A DNA stretch of 64,000 nucleotides, from assembly GCA_963662175.1 (NCBI GenBank), contig OY759217.1:20628679-20692678 (forward strand), written 5' to 3'. Positions 32,127 to 43,639 of the stretch are shown piece after piece. The notes under the pieces are model-generated. The model did not search any database. It saw only the letters and a list, made by a program, of their open reading frames with translations, and had not been told where the DNA came from. The position numbers were made by a program, and so were the translations under genes. The first letter of the stretch is position 1, and each line of letters starts with the position of its first letter. The DNA comes from Aradus depressus. Taxonomy: Eukaryota; Arthropoda; Insecta; Hemiptera; Aradidae.

Positions 32127-32149
32127 GGGGGGGGGGGGGGGGGGGGGGG
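32127..32149. repeat. Poly-G run (23 bases)
   Basis: Uninterrupted G homopolymer; comparable C runs lie at about 12210-12230, 12690-12706 and 44554-44568. Length may be affected by sequencing. Confidence 0.8.
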
Positions 32150-32259
32150 AAGCAAGCACACCTGTTCGAAAAACATCGGCTGCACTCTCATAACGATCAA
32201 AGTTTTTATAAATAATAGTATGCCCTCCCTGACCCCTCAAGAATAACCTTTAGACTTAC

Positions 32260-32460
32260 CTAGTACCTCCAGAGTATGAGTGATCTCCTGTGGCTGAAGG
32301 GTGGCCACTTGACAGGTATACTCCCCTTCGTCCTGAGGAGTCACCGACCTGATTTCCAGGTCGTAGCCATTGACCAGGCTGTACCGAAGGTCAGGGCTCA
32401 CCTTGACGGCTCCAGCAGTCAGAACAGCAATCCCCCTCTTCCAGGCACGGATGTGGGACC
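32260..32460 (-). CDS. Immunoglobulin-domain exon, klingon/lachesin-type adhesion protein
   Basis: A 201-bp internal exon of a cell-surface immunoglobulin-superfamily protein. Upstream is the acceptor TTTCTATGATTGCAG, downstream the donor GTAAGT, both on the minus strand, giving a symmetric phase 1-1 exon as is usual for Ig-domain exons. The peptide has the Ig second half: IRAWKRGIAVLTAGAVKVS, then LEIRSVTPQDEGEYTCQVA (the D-x-G-x-Y-x-C strand F signature) and THTLEVLG (strand G). The WKRGIAVLTAG and ITHTLEVL motifs are close to insect Klingon and its CG34353/lachesin relatives, neuronal homophilic adhesion proteins. The first Ig cysteine must lie on the preceding exon, which is not visible in the window. 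No frameshift is present. Confidence 0.82.
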
Positions 32461-32842
32461 CTGCAATCATAGAAATGTGTCAGATGAAGCATTCGCAAAT
32501 GATTAAAATTAAAATTGGCAATTAAATATGTAATAAATGCACTGATACAAAACAAATTTTGCGCAAGTAGGAGGTAATGGAAGAAGCCGTTCGTTCATCA
32601 AAGAGCATTTGTGTATGTGAGTACACTCATTTCAATTACATAGTCATTTTTTTATTTATTATATTTTTTAGCTCAAGCTAACAACAGGTACAAAATCGGC
32701 AGCTCAAATTACATTAAATGCATACATAAAATAATTATTACAAAATAAAATTACACTCTAACAAAAGAGAAAAATATCAAGAATTAGTAATAAAAATTAA
32801 TAAGAAATGAAATACATTATATATAATATATTTATCACAGTG

Positions 32843-33161
32843 GGGGCGCCGGTAGCTCAAAGGAAGCAAGCTAGCCTACTGAGCTCAAGATCGCGGGTTC
32901 GAAACCTGGCCGAGGCCCTTAAGTTTTTTTTATCTAAAAGGTGAAAAAACTTTGAGCACGCCATCCTTCGGATACGTTAAGCGATTGTCCCGAGCATGTA
33001 CGATGTCAGGTATTCGTTAAAGATTCCTTCCTCCTGGTGAATAAACCTAGGTAGGCTAAATTTAAGACTCGGGCTCATGTCCACCAGAGAGACGAAAGAG
33101 AGCTCTGGTAGTAGGCGATATGACCTAATAGTTAAAGCCCGGACATGAGTCACAATATCTA
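32843..33161 (+). mobile_element. SINE family 1
   Basis: Full-length: GGCGCCGGTAGCTCAAAG, B-box GGGTTCGAAACC, GTCCACCAGAGAGACGAAAG and CCCGGACATGAGTC. Degraded tail (ATATCTAACTATT). Confidence 0.8.
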
Positions 33162-33212
33162 ACTATTTATCACACCTCGACAGTTCTCCCATTTATTTTT
33201 TTATTTTTCTAA

Positions 33213-33436
33213 GCTATAGTAGCGCCGGAATATCTTGGCCCTTCGGGGGGGTGTGGCCAGTTCGCTTGGATGGGGGAAAAGCCAATAGGAACCCACAGGG
33301 AGACGTTCCCATGACGACCGCATCGTTTTCATGAGTTCCTATTGGCTATCCCCTCCCGTTTCCCCTCTCCAAGCGAACTGGGCACGCCCCCCCCCCCCCC
33401 TCACGAAGGGCCAAGATATACCGGCGCTACTATAGC
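33213..33436. mobile_element. GC-rich MITE with long inverted repeats
   Basis: 224 bp with ends GCTATAGTAGCGCCGG and its complement. Arms continue through ATATCTTGGCCCTTCG, CAGTTCGCTTGGA and GCCAATAGGAAC. TA-type flanks are possible. GC content is far above its surroundings. Confidence 0.75.
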
Positions 33437-34585
33437 AATTATTGACTTTTAGGTAGTACTCCCATCAACAGTATCTATATTTTTAAGTAATCCTAAATAA
33501 TATTTTATTAAAATTTCTGTTCTTTGATTTATGTTTTTAAATTTTGAGAATTTTTTTTTTTTTTTAAATTGAACTAATCGGGAGTGCTACGGTGAAATTA
33601 TTAAATTTGTTGATTGACATTTACCAATTTAATACAAGACGTTAGAGCGACAAAGTGCCTCCATGTGAGTGTGAGGCAAATACACGGTAGACATATGATC
33701 TAGCCCTCATGTGCATATGAGATACGAGTTGGTTGAGGCAGTGAAACAGAAGGTAGATAGCCCGTCGATACGGAAACTAATGGTTAATTTGACCTGTTGA
33801 TGGATTTTAGGCACATCCAAACCTACTCCTCAAGATTTGTTTTATTTTTTTCTCTGAGTAAAGCCACGTTTGAAAATATGACGTAGATTTCATTTGTCAA
33901 CTCAAAAAGTGAGTGCAGACAGGGTGATCAGTATTCTTCTTCTTCATTAAAAATATCAAAAACTTCCGGAAAAAGAAAAAAAAAATTTTTTAAATGAATG
34001 GTTGGAAGATTGACCTCTTCTGCCGGTTGCCATAGTTCCCAAGTTTAATTTGTGAAACAGTTTTAATGCTTTCTCCGTGTAATCCCGCCCCTCTTGAGAT
34101 TTTTACTAAAAATCAATAACCCCCTCTCTCGGGAATAGGTTCAATTTATAAAACAAACTTTTTTCTTTAAAATTTATTAGAAAATTCAATAATTTATATT
34201 TTTCAGGGAGAACAACTTGAAAATACATTAAGCTCATAATAAATATTGTCACAGACTTTTTTACTCCTGGATCTACTTGTGGCTTAATAAGTAATCCACA
34301 TGACAGTGAGTAACTCTTTATTCACTACTTTCCAATTTGGGGCGGACGTTGGGTCCGGATCACGTCCTGCAACTGGGTCTACAGCCGGGCGCCTGGAATT
34401 AATAAAAGAACACAGTAGGTGTTGTCTATCCACAACTTTATTTGGAAGATCCAGCTTTCAGCCCCATTCTGTAATATATACTTTATTTGGCAAAGCTTTG
34501 CTAAATAAAGTTATGAATGGACAATCTGTGATCCTTTATTAAGCATGCCCACAACAACAATCAAAAATCATCAATAATCTTATGA
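33437..34585. other. Intergenic, nothing recognised
   Basis: No family signatures. A short TACTTTATTTGG..CCAAATAAAGT-type palindrome sits near 34480-34512. Confidence 0.35.
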
Positions 34586-34756
34586 TTATGTACAAAATAA
34601 TAGGTAAAAAAAAAATACATAATATGTATTTTTTTTTTACCTATTATTTTGTACATAATGATTTAAAATGCATGAATTAAAATGCAACTATTTTTATTTT
34701 ATTACGTATGCATATATTATATGCATACGTAATAAAATAAAACTAGTTGCATTTTA
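34586..34756. repeat. Two adjacent AT-rich palindromes
   Basis: The first (about 34586-34660) has arms of 32 bp centred on ATAATAT. The second (about 34670-34756) has arms of about 38 bp centred at 34711 with TTACGTATGCATATA and its complement. Confidence 0.65.
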
Positions 34757-34819
34757 AATAATAATAAACATAAACATAAAACAATAATAATAAAGAAAAA
34801 ATAAAATCAACATGAAAGT

Positions 34820-35270
34820 CCTTCAGCTCGAGGCCCCTCGAAACTCCCCCGGTTCTCTGTCATCCCCATCCCTCCAACTTAATGTGGGCAGGGGAGACCG
34901 CGGGATCACTGTCCAACAGTGGAGGCAGGCCAAGAAGGAAAGGAGAATTGAAGGTAAGAGGATTACGTGAGGGGAGAAGCTGGTCATCACCGGCACTCCC
35001 TAAATATTGTTGCTAGATTACAGTAGCAGGTCTCTCGGCCAGCGCCGCCTCAGTCTTCGGGGGGGATTATCTGGATGGGGATGGGATAACAAGAGTCGAG
35101 CAACTAGATTGACATGGGAAGAAAGGTTAGAGTGGAATTTGGAGAAGCGGGAATTGATGAGGTCAATAACATAACGGATTTTAAGGTCATTATGGAGGGC
35201 ACATAGAAGGGTGCATCGACAATTGTTCTTAGGACTTTGGATTGGAAGGACTGGATACGCTTGATGTTAG
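34820..35270 (-). pseudogene. LINE family A 3' end
   Basis: Reverse complement of the family A LINE tail: on the minus strand LRRRWPRDLL-type coding ends near 35030-35060, followed by the GTGCCGGTGATGACCAGCTT and CTGCCTCCACTG 3' UTR blocks at lower coordinates. Confidence 0.65.
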
Positions 35271-35950
35271 ATGGCTTAATCAATAATCAACGGTCCCGGA
35301 AGTGTTTTCAAGCGGACTTGGAATAGGTGCAGGCGAAAAACACACATGGGGTTGAAAATATTGAGACAGTGTTTGTGTTTGGTAAACACCAGGTGGCACT
35401 GCTGTGGGGGAAATGAATTGTTGAAGAATTTTAAAACTTTTGTCCTAACTTTTTTTTTTTGCGGAACCAGGAAGTGAGAATGGTGCGAGTCCATCTGGTA
35501 GCAGGCAAGGAGGCAGAAATCGAGAACAGTAGCTAGAATCAGAGCTAACGTCGTTTTGCTGTTGCGTCTTCAACCAGGGACTCAGGAGGTGACATCAGGA
35601 GCTTTCCTGGGGCCTCTCAAGAGCTGACTTGTTTAAATAAAAAAAACTGATTCTGTACTGCCTCCAAGTCTTGGGAAATCTCGTGCAGCGGAATTCAAGA
35701 GATCTAAGACCGTTATGCTGAAAGAAGTTTTCCAACTGAGGAAACATTATTTTGATAGTTGCTTCTCAATTTCTGGACGTGAAATATTCTTGTGTCACAC
35801 CAATGAATAAATAATGCAAATTCGGTTATAACTTACGGAAATAAAATTACTTTTCAATATGGACAAACACTTCCAGGGACATGGCGTTAAATTATAATTG
35901 AAGATAAGCAATTTCTTCAAAGTAGATACTTTTTTTAAGTTTGAAGCCTC
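35271..35950. other. Intergenic, nothing recognised
   Basis: Mixed composition without supportable frames. Confidence 0.3.
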
Positions 35951-35954
35951 TAAG

Positions 35955-36060
35955 TTACCGGAGTTAATAACACAGCATCCATGGCCCCGGAAGTGTTTCG
36001 AACCCATGATAGTGGTGGGTCCATGCAACCGAAGACCTATACTTTAGCCAACACTGCCAA
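35955..36060 (-). mobile_element. SINE family 2, diverged copy
   Basis: On the minus strand: GTTGGCAGTGTTGGCTAAAG, GGTTGCATGGACCCACC, GGGTTCGAAACACTTC and GGGGCCATGGATG follow the order of the family 2 SINE. Confidence 0.5.
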
Positions 36061-36269
36061 CATGACCCCACTTTTTTTCTTATGTCTAAGGAGATTTTAG
36101 TACTTTGAGAAAAAAAACAAGCATTACTAATTATTTATTTACTCAGGTTTCTGTCGCTTAAACGCTACGAAAAGTCACATTATTTTTCATAAAATTCTTG
36201 AGGCACTTAAGCAATGATAAAGTATAATGATCATCGTAACGCAAAACCACAGACTCTGAGAAATAGCTC

Positions 36270-36920
36270 TCTTGTTTCAGAGAAGGTCGTCCTAATGCCC
36301 TTCCCCACTTCTTAAAGACAATAGAAACAATAACAAAATTTAAACTTCAACTAAAAATGTTTTTGTTAAAGGAAATCCTCTATTCGAAAAAATCGTGTTT
36401 CATATTCAAAAACATATTTTGGAGATAACTGTAATTTTTTTTTTTTTTGGCAGCGTTCCTCCTCAGATATTCTTTCTAAGGTCTGTCGTATCTACGTTTT
36501 AATCATTATTTTCTATTATTTATATACTAATTTATTTTATTTCTCTTGGTTATTTCTTTCATTTATTTTTATAATAATTTTCATTTTATTTTATTTATTT
36601 ACTTATAATTGTTATTGTTATTTTGTTTTATTTCTCTTGTGACCTGATGAAGGAACATAAGAACGACCCGAAATATCGTCCTGAAAAAACAGTTCTGTAA
36701 AAGTCATAAAAAATTAATATCTTAATTTTAATTTAAAAAATTATATATATATCTACTTTATATTATTTTTTAGTAGTATTGTTAATTCTAATCCATGTGT
36801 CAGACTCTAAGAGGTAATATCCGTTTAAGTAGGTACCTAATTTATAAGCTATCTGAATGTTTGTTAACATTCTTATGACGTAGGTATGCTATTACCATGT
36901 TATGGTTAAATGATTTGTAA
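36270..36920 (+). repeat. Dispersed repeat R1, longest simple copy
   Basis: Order: CTTAAAGACAATAGAAACAA, CGTGTTTCATATTCAAAAAC, GCGTTCCTCCTCAGATATTC, GGTCTGTCGTATCTACGTTT, a hammerhead-like block, AGTAGTATTGTTAATTCTAA, ACCATGTTATGG. It defines the family used for the other R1 calls. Confidence 0.55.
36641..36680 (+). ncRNA. Hammerhead-like motif in R1
   Basis: GAC, CTGATGA (36644-36650), a loosely paired stem II ending in CCC, GAAA (36670-36673), T/A mini stem III, C cleavage base, GTC pairing with GAC. Confidence 0.4.
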
Positions 36921-37254
36921 GTTAGGATAGGTTTTATGACTCATGCCCCGGCTTTAACTACGAGGTCATATCGCCTACTACCAGAGCGCTCTTTCGTCAC
37001 TCTGGTGGACATGAGCCCGATTCTACTGTGGAAGTCTTAAATTTTGCCTAACCTACATTTTTATTCACCTATGGTAGGGGTCTTTAACATCATATAGGCT
37101 CGGGACCATCGCTTAACGTCTCATCCGAAGGATGGCGTGCTTAAGTTTATTTTACCTCTTAGATAAAATAAACTAAGGGCCTCGGTCGGCTTTCCAACCC
37201 ATGTTTTTGAGATCAGAAGGCAAGCATGCATACCACTGAGCTACCGGCGCCCTC
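36921..37254 (-). mobile_element. SINE family 1, full-length
   Basis: Tail complement GTTAGGATAGG lies at the left, the head complement ACCGGCGCCCTC at the right. It abuts the R1 tail. Confidence 0.8.
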
Positions 37255-38190
37255 AAAAAAATTATTTGTATAAATATTATTATTATTTTTTAGCTATGGA
37301 AATTGGACTAAAGATTTCTAATTATAATTCCGAAAGCTTCAGCAGTCGAAACCACAATAAATAATCCAAATATGAACATTGCTTTCGCCTCTAAATGCTT
37401 GAATTTCTTCATCGAAAAGATGCTGAAAGGAAATCTCAACCTTCAGTAGAGATTTCCTTTTTTTCCCCTGAAAAAAAAAAAATATGCTGAACTCTCGACT
37501 CGAATAATAATTGTGTACTTTTGTTTTCTTTATTCACTCATTTTTGAAAGGTTTTTCTATAATTTCTTTCCATAGGTACAGATCATTTCTATGGCTCCTT
37601 CACTCACTGGAGGAAATCCTTTCATTGGAGCTGTATTATTTTTTTTACTGTCAGACATCTGGGATCTCTCTTGCTGTGAGTTGTACAACATGAAATAGGG
37701 TGGAAAAAAAAAGTTTCAAAAGACCCTCTTCAACTTGGAAATAGCCTCCTGAACTCACCCTTCTTCCGGACAAAATGGTGTTACTTACAGGATTGTTACT
37801 CATATTTCAAAAGAATTCTCTGAGAAAGGAAAGTCATTAAATAAGTAAAATGAAATGAAAAGTTCAAAATAAAATGGTACAGGAATGTTAGTATTATTTT
37901 TATAAACTAGCTAGCGTAACTGGCTTTGTTCGGAACTCCATAGCTTTACCTTGTCATTTACATCCTTTAATACTTCCTACAGTATAGGTAAGTATTTTCC
38001 CCGGGATCTAACTACATTTTGGAAAATACAGTTTATGTTTATGACCTAATAAAACTTCGTTTCAAGTAATAGTTGTAGAGAATACTAAAATATATAATTT
38101 ATATGAAATATGATTTTTGTACGTCGTCCGGTTTTCGAGATACATGACGAAATGTAGTTTTTGAGCCATCGCTATGGTAGCTGTAATTAA
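37255..38190. other. Intergenic, nothing recognised
   Basis: AT-rich, no splice-bounded coding segment or transposon end identified. Confidence 0.3.
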
Positions 38191-38843
38191 TCCCCTGACG
38201 TATTATCATGAGATATCTCGGGTTTTGCTAATTTGAATCTGAATATTACCCCGAGTAAACTCGGCACAATTTTTTTTTTTATCTGGGTATACTACAGGCA
38301 GATAGATGGCGCGAGTCGTGAACAGCGCACCCCCTGAGGACAGAGAAACATTTTGCAAAATAAATTCCTCCTACTAAAAAAAAAACGAATCCCACTAGGA
38401 CATGTGCAATAGGCAGTAAAAAACGAGAACATCATGGTAAACCCAATCGACGAGAATCGCGAAACTTCTGACCCGACTTGTCTGGTCGCGCTGTGTGTGG
38501 CGCCGTGTTTCAGAACATATCACTCCCAATTTATATTTTAATTAATTTAGTTAATAATTTTTTTATTAATTTAGTTTAAGTTTATTCATGTTTTATGCAC
38601 TATAAGAATAATTAAAACATTCTGCATGGTTTTGTTAGTATAACTTGTATTTTTTGACCTGCCTGACGAGTTAACTCGTGATAATTTAGCATTTTTGGGA
38701 CGCCACTTTTGTACATAAATAAAAACAAAATTTGAAAAATGTGAGAGGCCTTACTTTTATATGGTATAAAGAGTAGCAATTAGTTATAGAAAAAATGGGT
38801 AATTTTTAAACGCATTTTGGAAAAAAACTGGTTAGTCAGGGGG
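38191..38843. mobile_element. piggyBac-like MITE
   Basis: 653 bp bounded by TTAA on both sides (38187-38190, 38844-38847). Ends are TCCCCTGAC and GTCAGGGGG. Subterminal palindromes CCGAGTAAACTCGG and ACGAGTTAACTCGT lie symmetrically. No transposase frame. Confidence 0.7.
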
Positions 38844-38865
38844 TTAATGTCAAGATAACTGATTG

Positions 38866-39225
38866 TAAAATAAAAATACAGTTACAGTTTTTATTATTTG
38901 TGCTACCCGACTTTCGAGGTTCCCGTCATCATCAGACACTGATAAAACATACACATTAAAAAAAGTAAAGTAAATAAATAAAACTGTGTAATGAATGAAT
39001 AAACTATTAAGAAGTTAATTATTTAAAAAAAAAAGTTTCTATCCCAATCCATGAAATTGTTCATTTTTTATTGTTTTATTTTATGTATTCATTTTACCTT
39101 TTTACATTTACATGTTTAAAAATATCTTTTATCAGAGAGTCTGATAATAAGGTCAACCTCGAAAGCTCGTTAGCATAAATAATAAAATCTGTAAGAGGTT
39201 AGACTTCTTTTTTATTTTACAACCA
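38866..39225. mobile_element. Palindromic repeat with two hammerhead-like motifs
   Basis: Imperfect inverted arms (38866-38950 and 39128-39225) share TTGTAAAATAAAAA, TTTATTATTTNTGCTA, GACTTTCGAGGTT-like and TATCAGA blocks. More diverged than the other palindromes. Target duplication not identified. Confidence 0.5.
38900..38939 (-). ncRNA. Hammerhead-like motif
   Basis: Minus strand: GUGU, CUGAUGA, U, weak stem II (GA..UC), GAAA, A before GCAC, which pairs with GUGU. Stem III is mismatched. The partner in the other arm (about 39136-39175) has CUGAUAA and is degenerate. Confidence 0.4.
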
Positions 39226-40334
39226 GTAAAGTATCTCTTTATTTGGCTTTCGATTACTTCATATTTTACGTTATTATCTGAACTAAGTAATCAAGCATAA
39301 CAGATCAAGTAAGAATTATGTCTCCCTGGGGTGCCTTGAAAGTTCCAGGACTTGATGTTGTCACTACTTCATAAGTTTTCCCTACTATAAAAAAATGTTT
39401 AAAAAAAGTTGAAGACCGCTGGTAAAATGAAAGCAATAATACTTTTAATACCATGTCTATTGAAGAATGAAATGTTTCGAAGTTAGCAGAAAATCGAAGG
39501 AGCTTTGATAAATAGAAGCATACAAAATGATTGATAGACTAAATTTTTATATGACAGTTAAAGGGAAGGGAGCCTCTCTGAACTTTATAAATTTTCTTGA
39601 GGGGATACAGTTCATTTATAACGCGAGCGATGCAGGGAGGTGAGGATTATGGAGCACAACTCTTTCAGACTTTACCACTCTCCGCTTTTCTACTCAAATT
39701 TATCTTTATTTATTATTTTTAATTTTTGAGTTCATAATAAACTTCATAAAGACTTTGGCTGTCACTTATATAAAGCTACTAGCGATACAACTTTAATCAG
39801 ATATATCGTTTCTTTCTATCCACCAGAGGTCAAAGAAAATATAGAAACGTTTCAAGTAGGGGCATAATATTTTTCCACGTCATAGAAAGTGTCATAAGTA
39901 GTTTGCGATGAAGAAGAAAAAGAAGAATTAAGGAATGAGGGCGCTCAACTGCTATGGTAATTTACATCCGTCCAACTTACACTCATTGGAGACATATATC
40001 GGCTCAGGAACCAACTTTTATATGATTTTTGAGGTTACCTCTCGTTGTTAGTTTTATTATTTACTTGTGTTTGTTATCTATTTAAGTTTATCAATTTAGG
40101 CCTAGCTGTACAATTAATATGTAGTACTAGCGATTAGATTATTATTTTAGATATTTCTTAACTTACTATTTCTATACCTACGTAGAATAATGTTTTTACT
40201 AACTAAAAGTGTACATTGTTGTATATGGTCAGTAATAGATATATAAATGTCGTTTTATACGTATAATCTTATTTTTTTTTTATAAATCTATTTTTTTTTT
40301 TCTAATCTTTTTTATTTCTGCTTATATATAAATA
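39226..40334. other. Intergenic, nothing recognised
   Basis: AT-rich DNA without supported features. Confidence 0.3.
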
Positions 40335-40670
40335 TGGGCGCCGGTAGCTCAGTGGTAAGCGTGCTTGACTTCTGAGCTCAAGGTCGTGGGTTCGTAGCCC
40401 GACCGAGGCCCTTATCTGGGAGGTAAAATAAACTTAAGCACGCCGTCCTTCGGATGGGACGTTAAGCGATGGTCCCGAGCCTGTACGATGTCAGGTACTC
40501 GTTAAAGACCCCTACCCTAGATGAATAAAAATTTAGGGTAGGCAAAATTTAGGACTCCCACAGTAGAGTCGGGCTCATGTCCACCAGAGTGACGAAAGAG
40601 CGCTCTGGTAGTAGGCGATATGACCTCGTAGTTAAAGCCCGGGCATGAGTCATAAAACCTAACCTAACCT
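40335..40670 (+). mobile_element. SINE family 1, young full-length copy
   Basis: Head GGGCGCCGGTAGCTCAGTGG, body GGATGGGACGTTAAGCGATG, 3' part and an intact tail CATAAAACCTAACCTAACCT. ATAAATAT flanks both sides (just before 40335 and from 40671). Confidence 0.88.
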
Positions 40671-40814
40671 ATAAATATATATACTTTTTTTTTTTTTTTT
40701 TTTCGTGAGGAAGGAATTTGTTATTGGTAGTTTTCGGTTTGCTTATTTCTGATTAGGAAGGAGTATATCAAACGGTCGATTGTCCATTGTAACCATTTCA
40801 CAGGAGAACTGTTT

Positions 40815-41165
40815 TGACATAATAATAATATTAATTTCCGTTAAGCCATAACAAGGTAATAGGATACGTCATAACAATGTTAACATAAAGAAGGGTTATA
40901 AATTATATACATAAACGGTAGTAATTAACAATGCTACTATAATAAAAAATAAAATGAATAAATAAATACCTGAAAGTATGAGTACAAAAATAATAAAATT
41001 ATATAGTAGATAATTATAGTATATAATAAATACAGCAGATATTTTTTAATTAAATTAAAATTACGATAATAATTTTTATTTCTTTCCTGGAAGTGTCTCT
41101 TTCTCGACGACATTTCGGGACGTTCTTTGGCCCCCTTCTCAGGACATAATGTGTGAAATATAGAA
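40815..41165 (-). repeat. Dispersed repeat R1, inverted copy
   Basis: Complement of the R1 tail: CATAACAAGGTAATAGGA at the left, then TTCCTGGAAGTGTCTCTTTC, GACGACATTTCGGGACG (degenerate ribozyme block). A further piece at 41842-41950 is R1-like. Confidence 0.5.
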
Positions 41166-41349
41166 AAGTGAAAAAAAAAAAAAATAACAAATATAAATAA
41201 AATAAAAAATAGAACAATATATATTAAACAAATATAAATGAATAAATTTACATAAAATAAGAATAAGAAAAAAATATAAAAACTAATACATTTTTTTTTC
41301 AATAATAGTAAATTTAAAGAATAAATAAAAAAATAAATAATGAAAATAC

Positions 41350-41841
41350 TAGGGATGGGTATCGACAAACAAAACATCGATTAATGGCATCGATTATTAT
41401 TTCATACTAATTAATCTATACACTTATTTATTGTTGGTTAAATAATCGATTAATCGAACGCACAAACAAAAGTTAATACAATCAGTCAATCACAAATGAC
41501 AAAACACAAATGATTAGAAATTAGAATTAGAAGTAGAACTATTAGAAGGTTACTTTTTACTTATCACCAGTTCACCACAGAGGCACTGTGTTGTATCGAT
41601 ACGATAGTCTCCTCCCACTTTTTTAGGCGAGTTGAACTTCGGATGAATTATAATTAATTCATTTTTCTTTTTTTTCTCCCGTTTTTCGGATAAGTTGTAA
41701 TTTTAATTAAATATTTAATAATCGTTAAATAATCATCGATTATCCTATTAATCAAACCCAGATGACATCGATTAAAAAACCACAGGTTATTTTATCAAAA
41801 TATCGATTATTTCGATTAATCGGTAATCTGTAACATCCCTA
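41350..41841. mobile_element. hAT-type MITE
   Basis: 492 bp with ends TAGGGATG and CATCCCTA and many internal ATCGATTA palindromes. AAAATAC flanks both ends (7 of an expected 8 bases). No transposase frame. Confidence 0.65.
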
Positions 41842-41950
41842 AAAATACCCTAAGAGTTAAGAAGTGTATGTATATAACCTACCTTGATGTTTAAATTTTT
41901 ATGACGTGTTCTCACGAAGGTTTGATGGTAATAATAATGATTATTATTAT

Positions 41951-42785
41951 TATTATTTATTTGTTTTATTGTTCGGGATATATAAAGCTTATTAGGTCTG
42001 GTTTTATAACTTATTAAGATTAATTATTCTGTATAACTCCAGACAATGAAGAAGGTTTAATGAAGTTAAGTACGACAAAAATCCCCATTTCATTCCAGCC
42101 ACTTCTGAAAAACGAGACTTGACACCAGGGTTATTAAAATTATTATAAAACAGTATACTATTTAATAAAGAATAGGGAAGAAATGATTAAGTGCTCTGGA
42201 AAATTGGAGGGTAGATTTAAATGGAGTGGGTGGCAGGATTTATACCTGGCCTTAATTAAAAGTGGAGGTAATTTTATGCTCTGGTGATAGAAGAAGGGTT
42301 ATCAGGGGATTTTTTTTTTCTTTTTTTTTATTATATTTTTTTTTTCTTTTCACTGACAAAAGGGTAACGGTGTTGATTAAAAAACTGTAGAGGTGAGGTC
42401 TCCTCTTACAACGTAAGCTCAAAAAGCGGGTTTTAAATCTAAATCCTGAGGGATTTAATCTGTTTTATGACGTGTACCTGTGTGTGCTTTGATGTCCAAC
42501 AGATTCCAGTTTAATTCTCATATGGTAATGATTTTGACATGTTTTTTTTTTTTTCGTGGGGTTTTTCTGTTTAATTTTGAGTCTTTGATCTAAAACGATG
42601 GACTAACCTGATGGTTCAGTTCTTTTGAAATTTGAAACCCAATGAATTAGTTTCTTCAGTCACAGAAACAATAATGAAGTGATTTTTTAAACGCCTGATC
42701 GGATTCACTTTTTTTTTTTCCTGTTAGAGCTTTGAGTAAGACCATTGAATATAATTCTATCAATAAATACAAAAAAGAACAGGGT
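41951..42785. other. Intergenic, nothing recognised
   Basis: Poly-T tracts near 42310-42350 and 42541-42554; no gene. Confidence 0.3.
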
Positions 42786-42789
42786 TTTC

Positions 42790-42915
42790 TTATACCAACA
42801 CATTATTTTTATAAGATCAATAATGCTAGTATAAAATGAATTTAAGAGGAGGGAGGGGAAAGGAAGAGTGATCTGTATGAAAGTGGTTGGTAAATGAAAG
42901 TTCTGTTACGGCCAC
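42790..42915. repeat. MITE (28-kb family), partial
   Basis: TTCTTATACCAACACATTAT, AGTGATCTGTATGAAAGTGG and GTTCTGTTACGGCCAC are the two ends of the MITE with much of the interior changed. Confidence 0.5.
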
Positions 42916-43111
42916 TTATTTCTTAAATTTTCTTGAAACTGGCCGATGTAGTGGGAGACTCAAATATTAGTGAAATAAAATTGAGCGCTTTTTGTTGTTA
43001 CACTATCTTCAAATACGTGACTAGGCTCTGTCGAAGAAGAAATATTTTCGTCTCCACAAAAAGACTTTTTTGATTTCTCTAACTTATACGTTGACGAGTT
43101 ACAATTTTTTA

Positions 43112-43635
43112 TCATATATAAAAAGCTGAAAATGTCTGTGCGTTGTACCGCTATAACTCACGAACGGCTTGATGGATTTGATTAATTTTTTTTTTAATTT
43201 GTTCGTCATCGTCTGTGGAAGGTTATAGGCGTATTAGTACCTCAATATCTGGTCCATCCCAGCATCCACCCACGCAATCTTTGTAACTCAAAAACCACTG
43301 CAATGATTAATGAGGAATCTTTTTGAAAAGATAAGTTGTATCTACCGGAAGGTTAAGGTCTATTTTTTAATCAACCCCTGGTCCATCCCAGCATCCACTC
43401 ACGCAATCTTTGTAACTCGAAAACCATTGCAACGATTAATGAGAAATCTTTTTGAATAAATTAGTTTTAGCTTCAAAGCTAGCGTTACTACAGTTGAAGG
43501 ACTATAAGCCTTATTCCGTATGAATAATTGAAAATTATAACATCATGAATGTACTGTCGAGGAACTGAATAGCCTTATAGGAGATATTGGGAGAAAAGTC
43601 AAAGTTCCCCGGGCAACGCCGGGTATTACTGCTAG
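43112..43635 (+). mobile_element. Non-autonomous Helitron
   Basis: Starts TC (after A) and ends CTAG followed by T. Ten bases upstream of the end is the hairpin CCCGGGCAACGCCGGG. The 5' part AAGCTGAAAATGTCTGTGCG and the interior repeat are shared with the copy at 53616. No Rep/helicase frame. Confidence 0.85.
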
Positions 43636-43639
43636 TATT

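Noticed and set aside
41100..41145. Hammerhead-like block on the minus strand of R1
   Set aside because: Core reads CUGAGAA, breaking an invariant G; probably a decayed relative.
40937..41377. 146-codon minus-strand frame
   Set aside because: Composed of F, I, Y, L and K from low-complexity AT sequence across R1 and hAT MITE boundaries.
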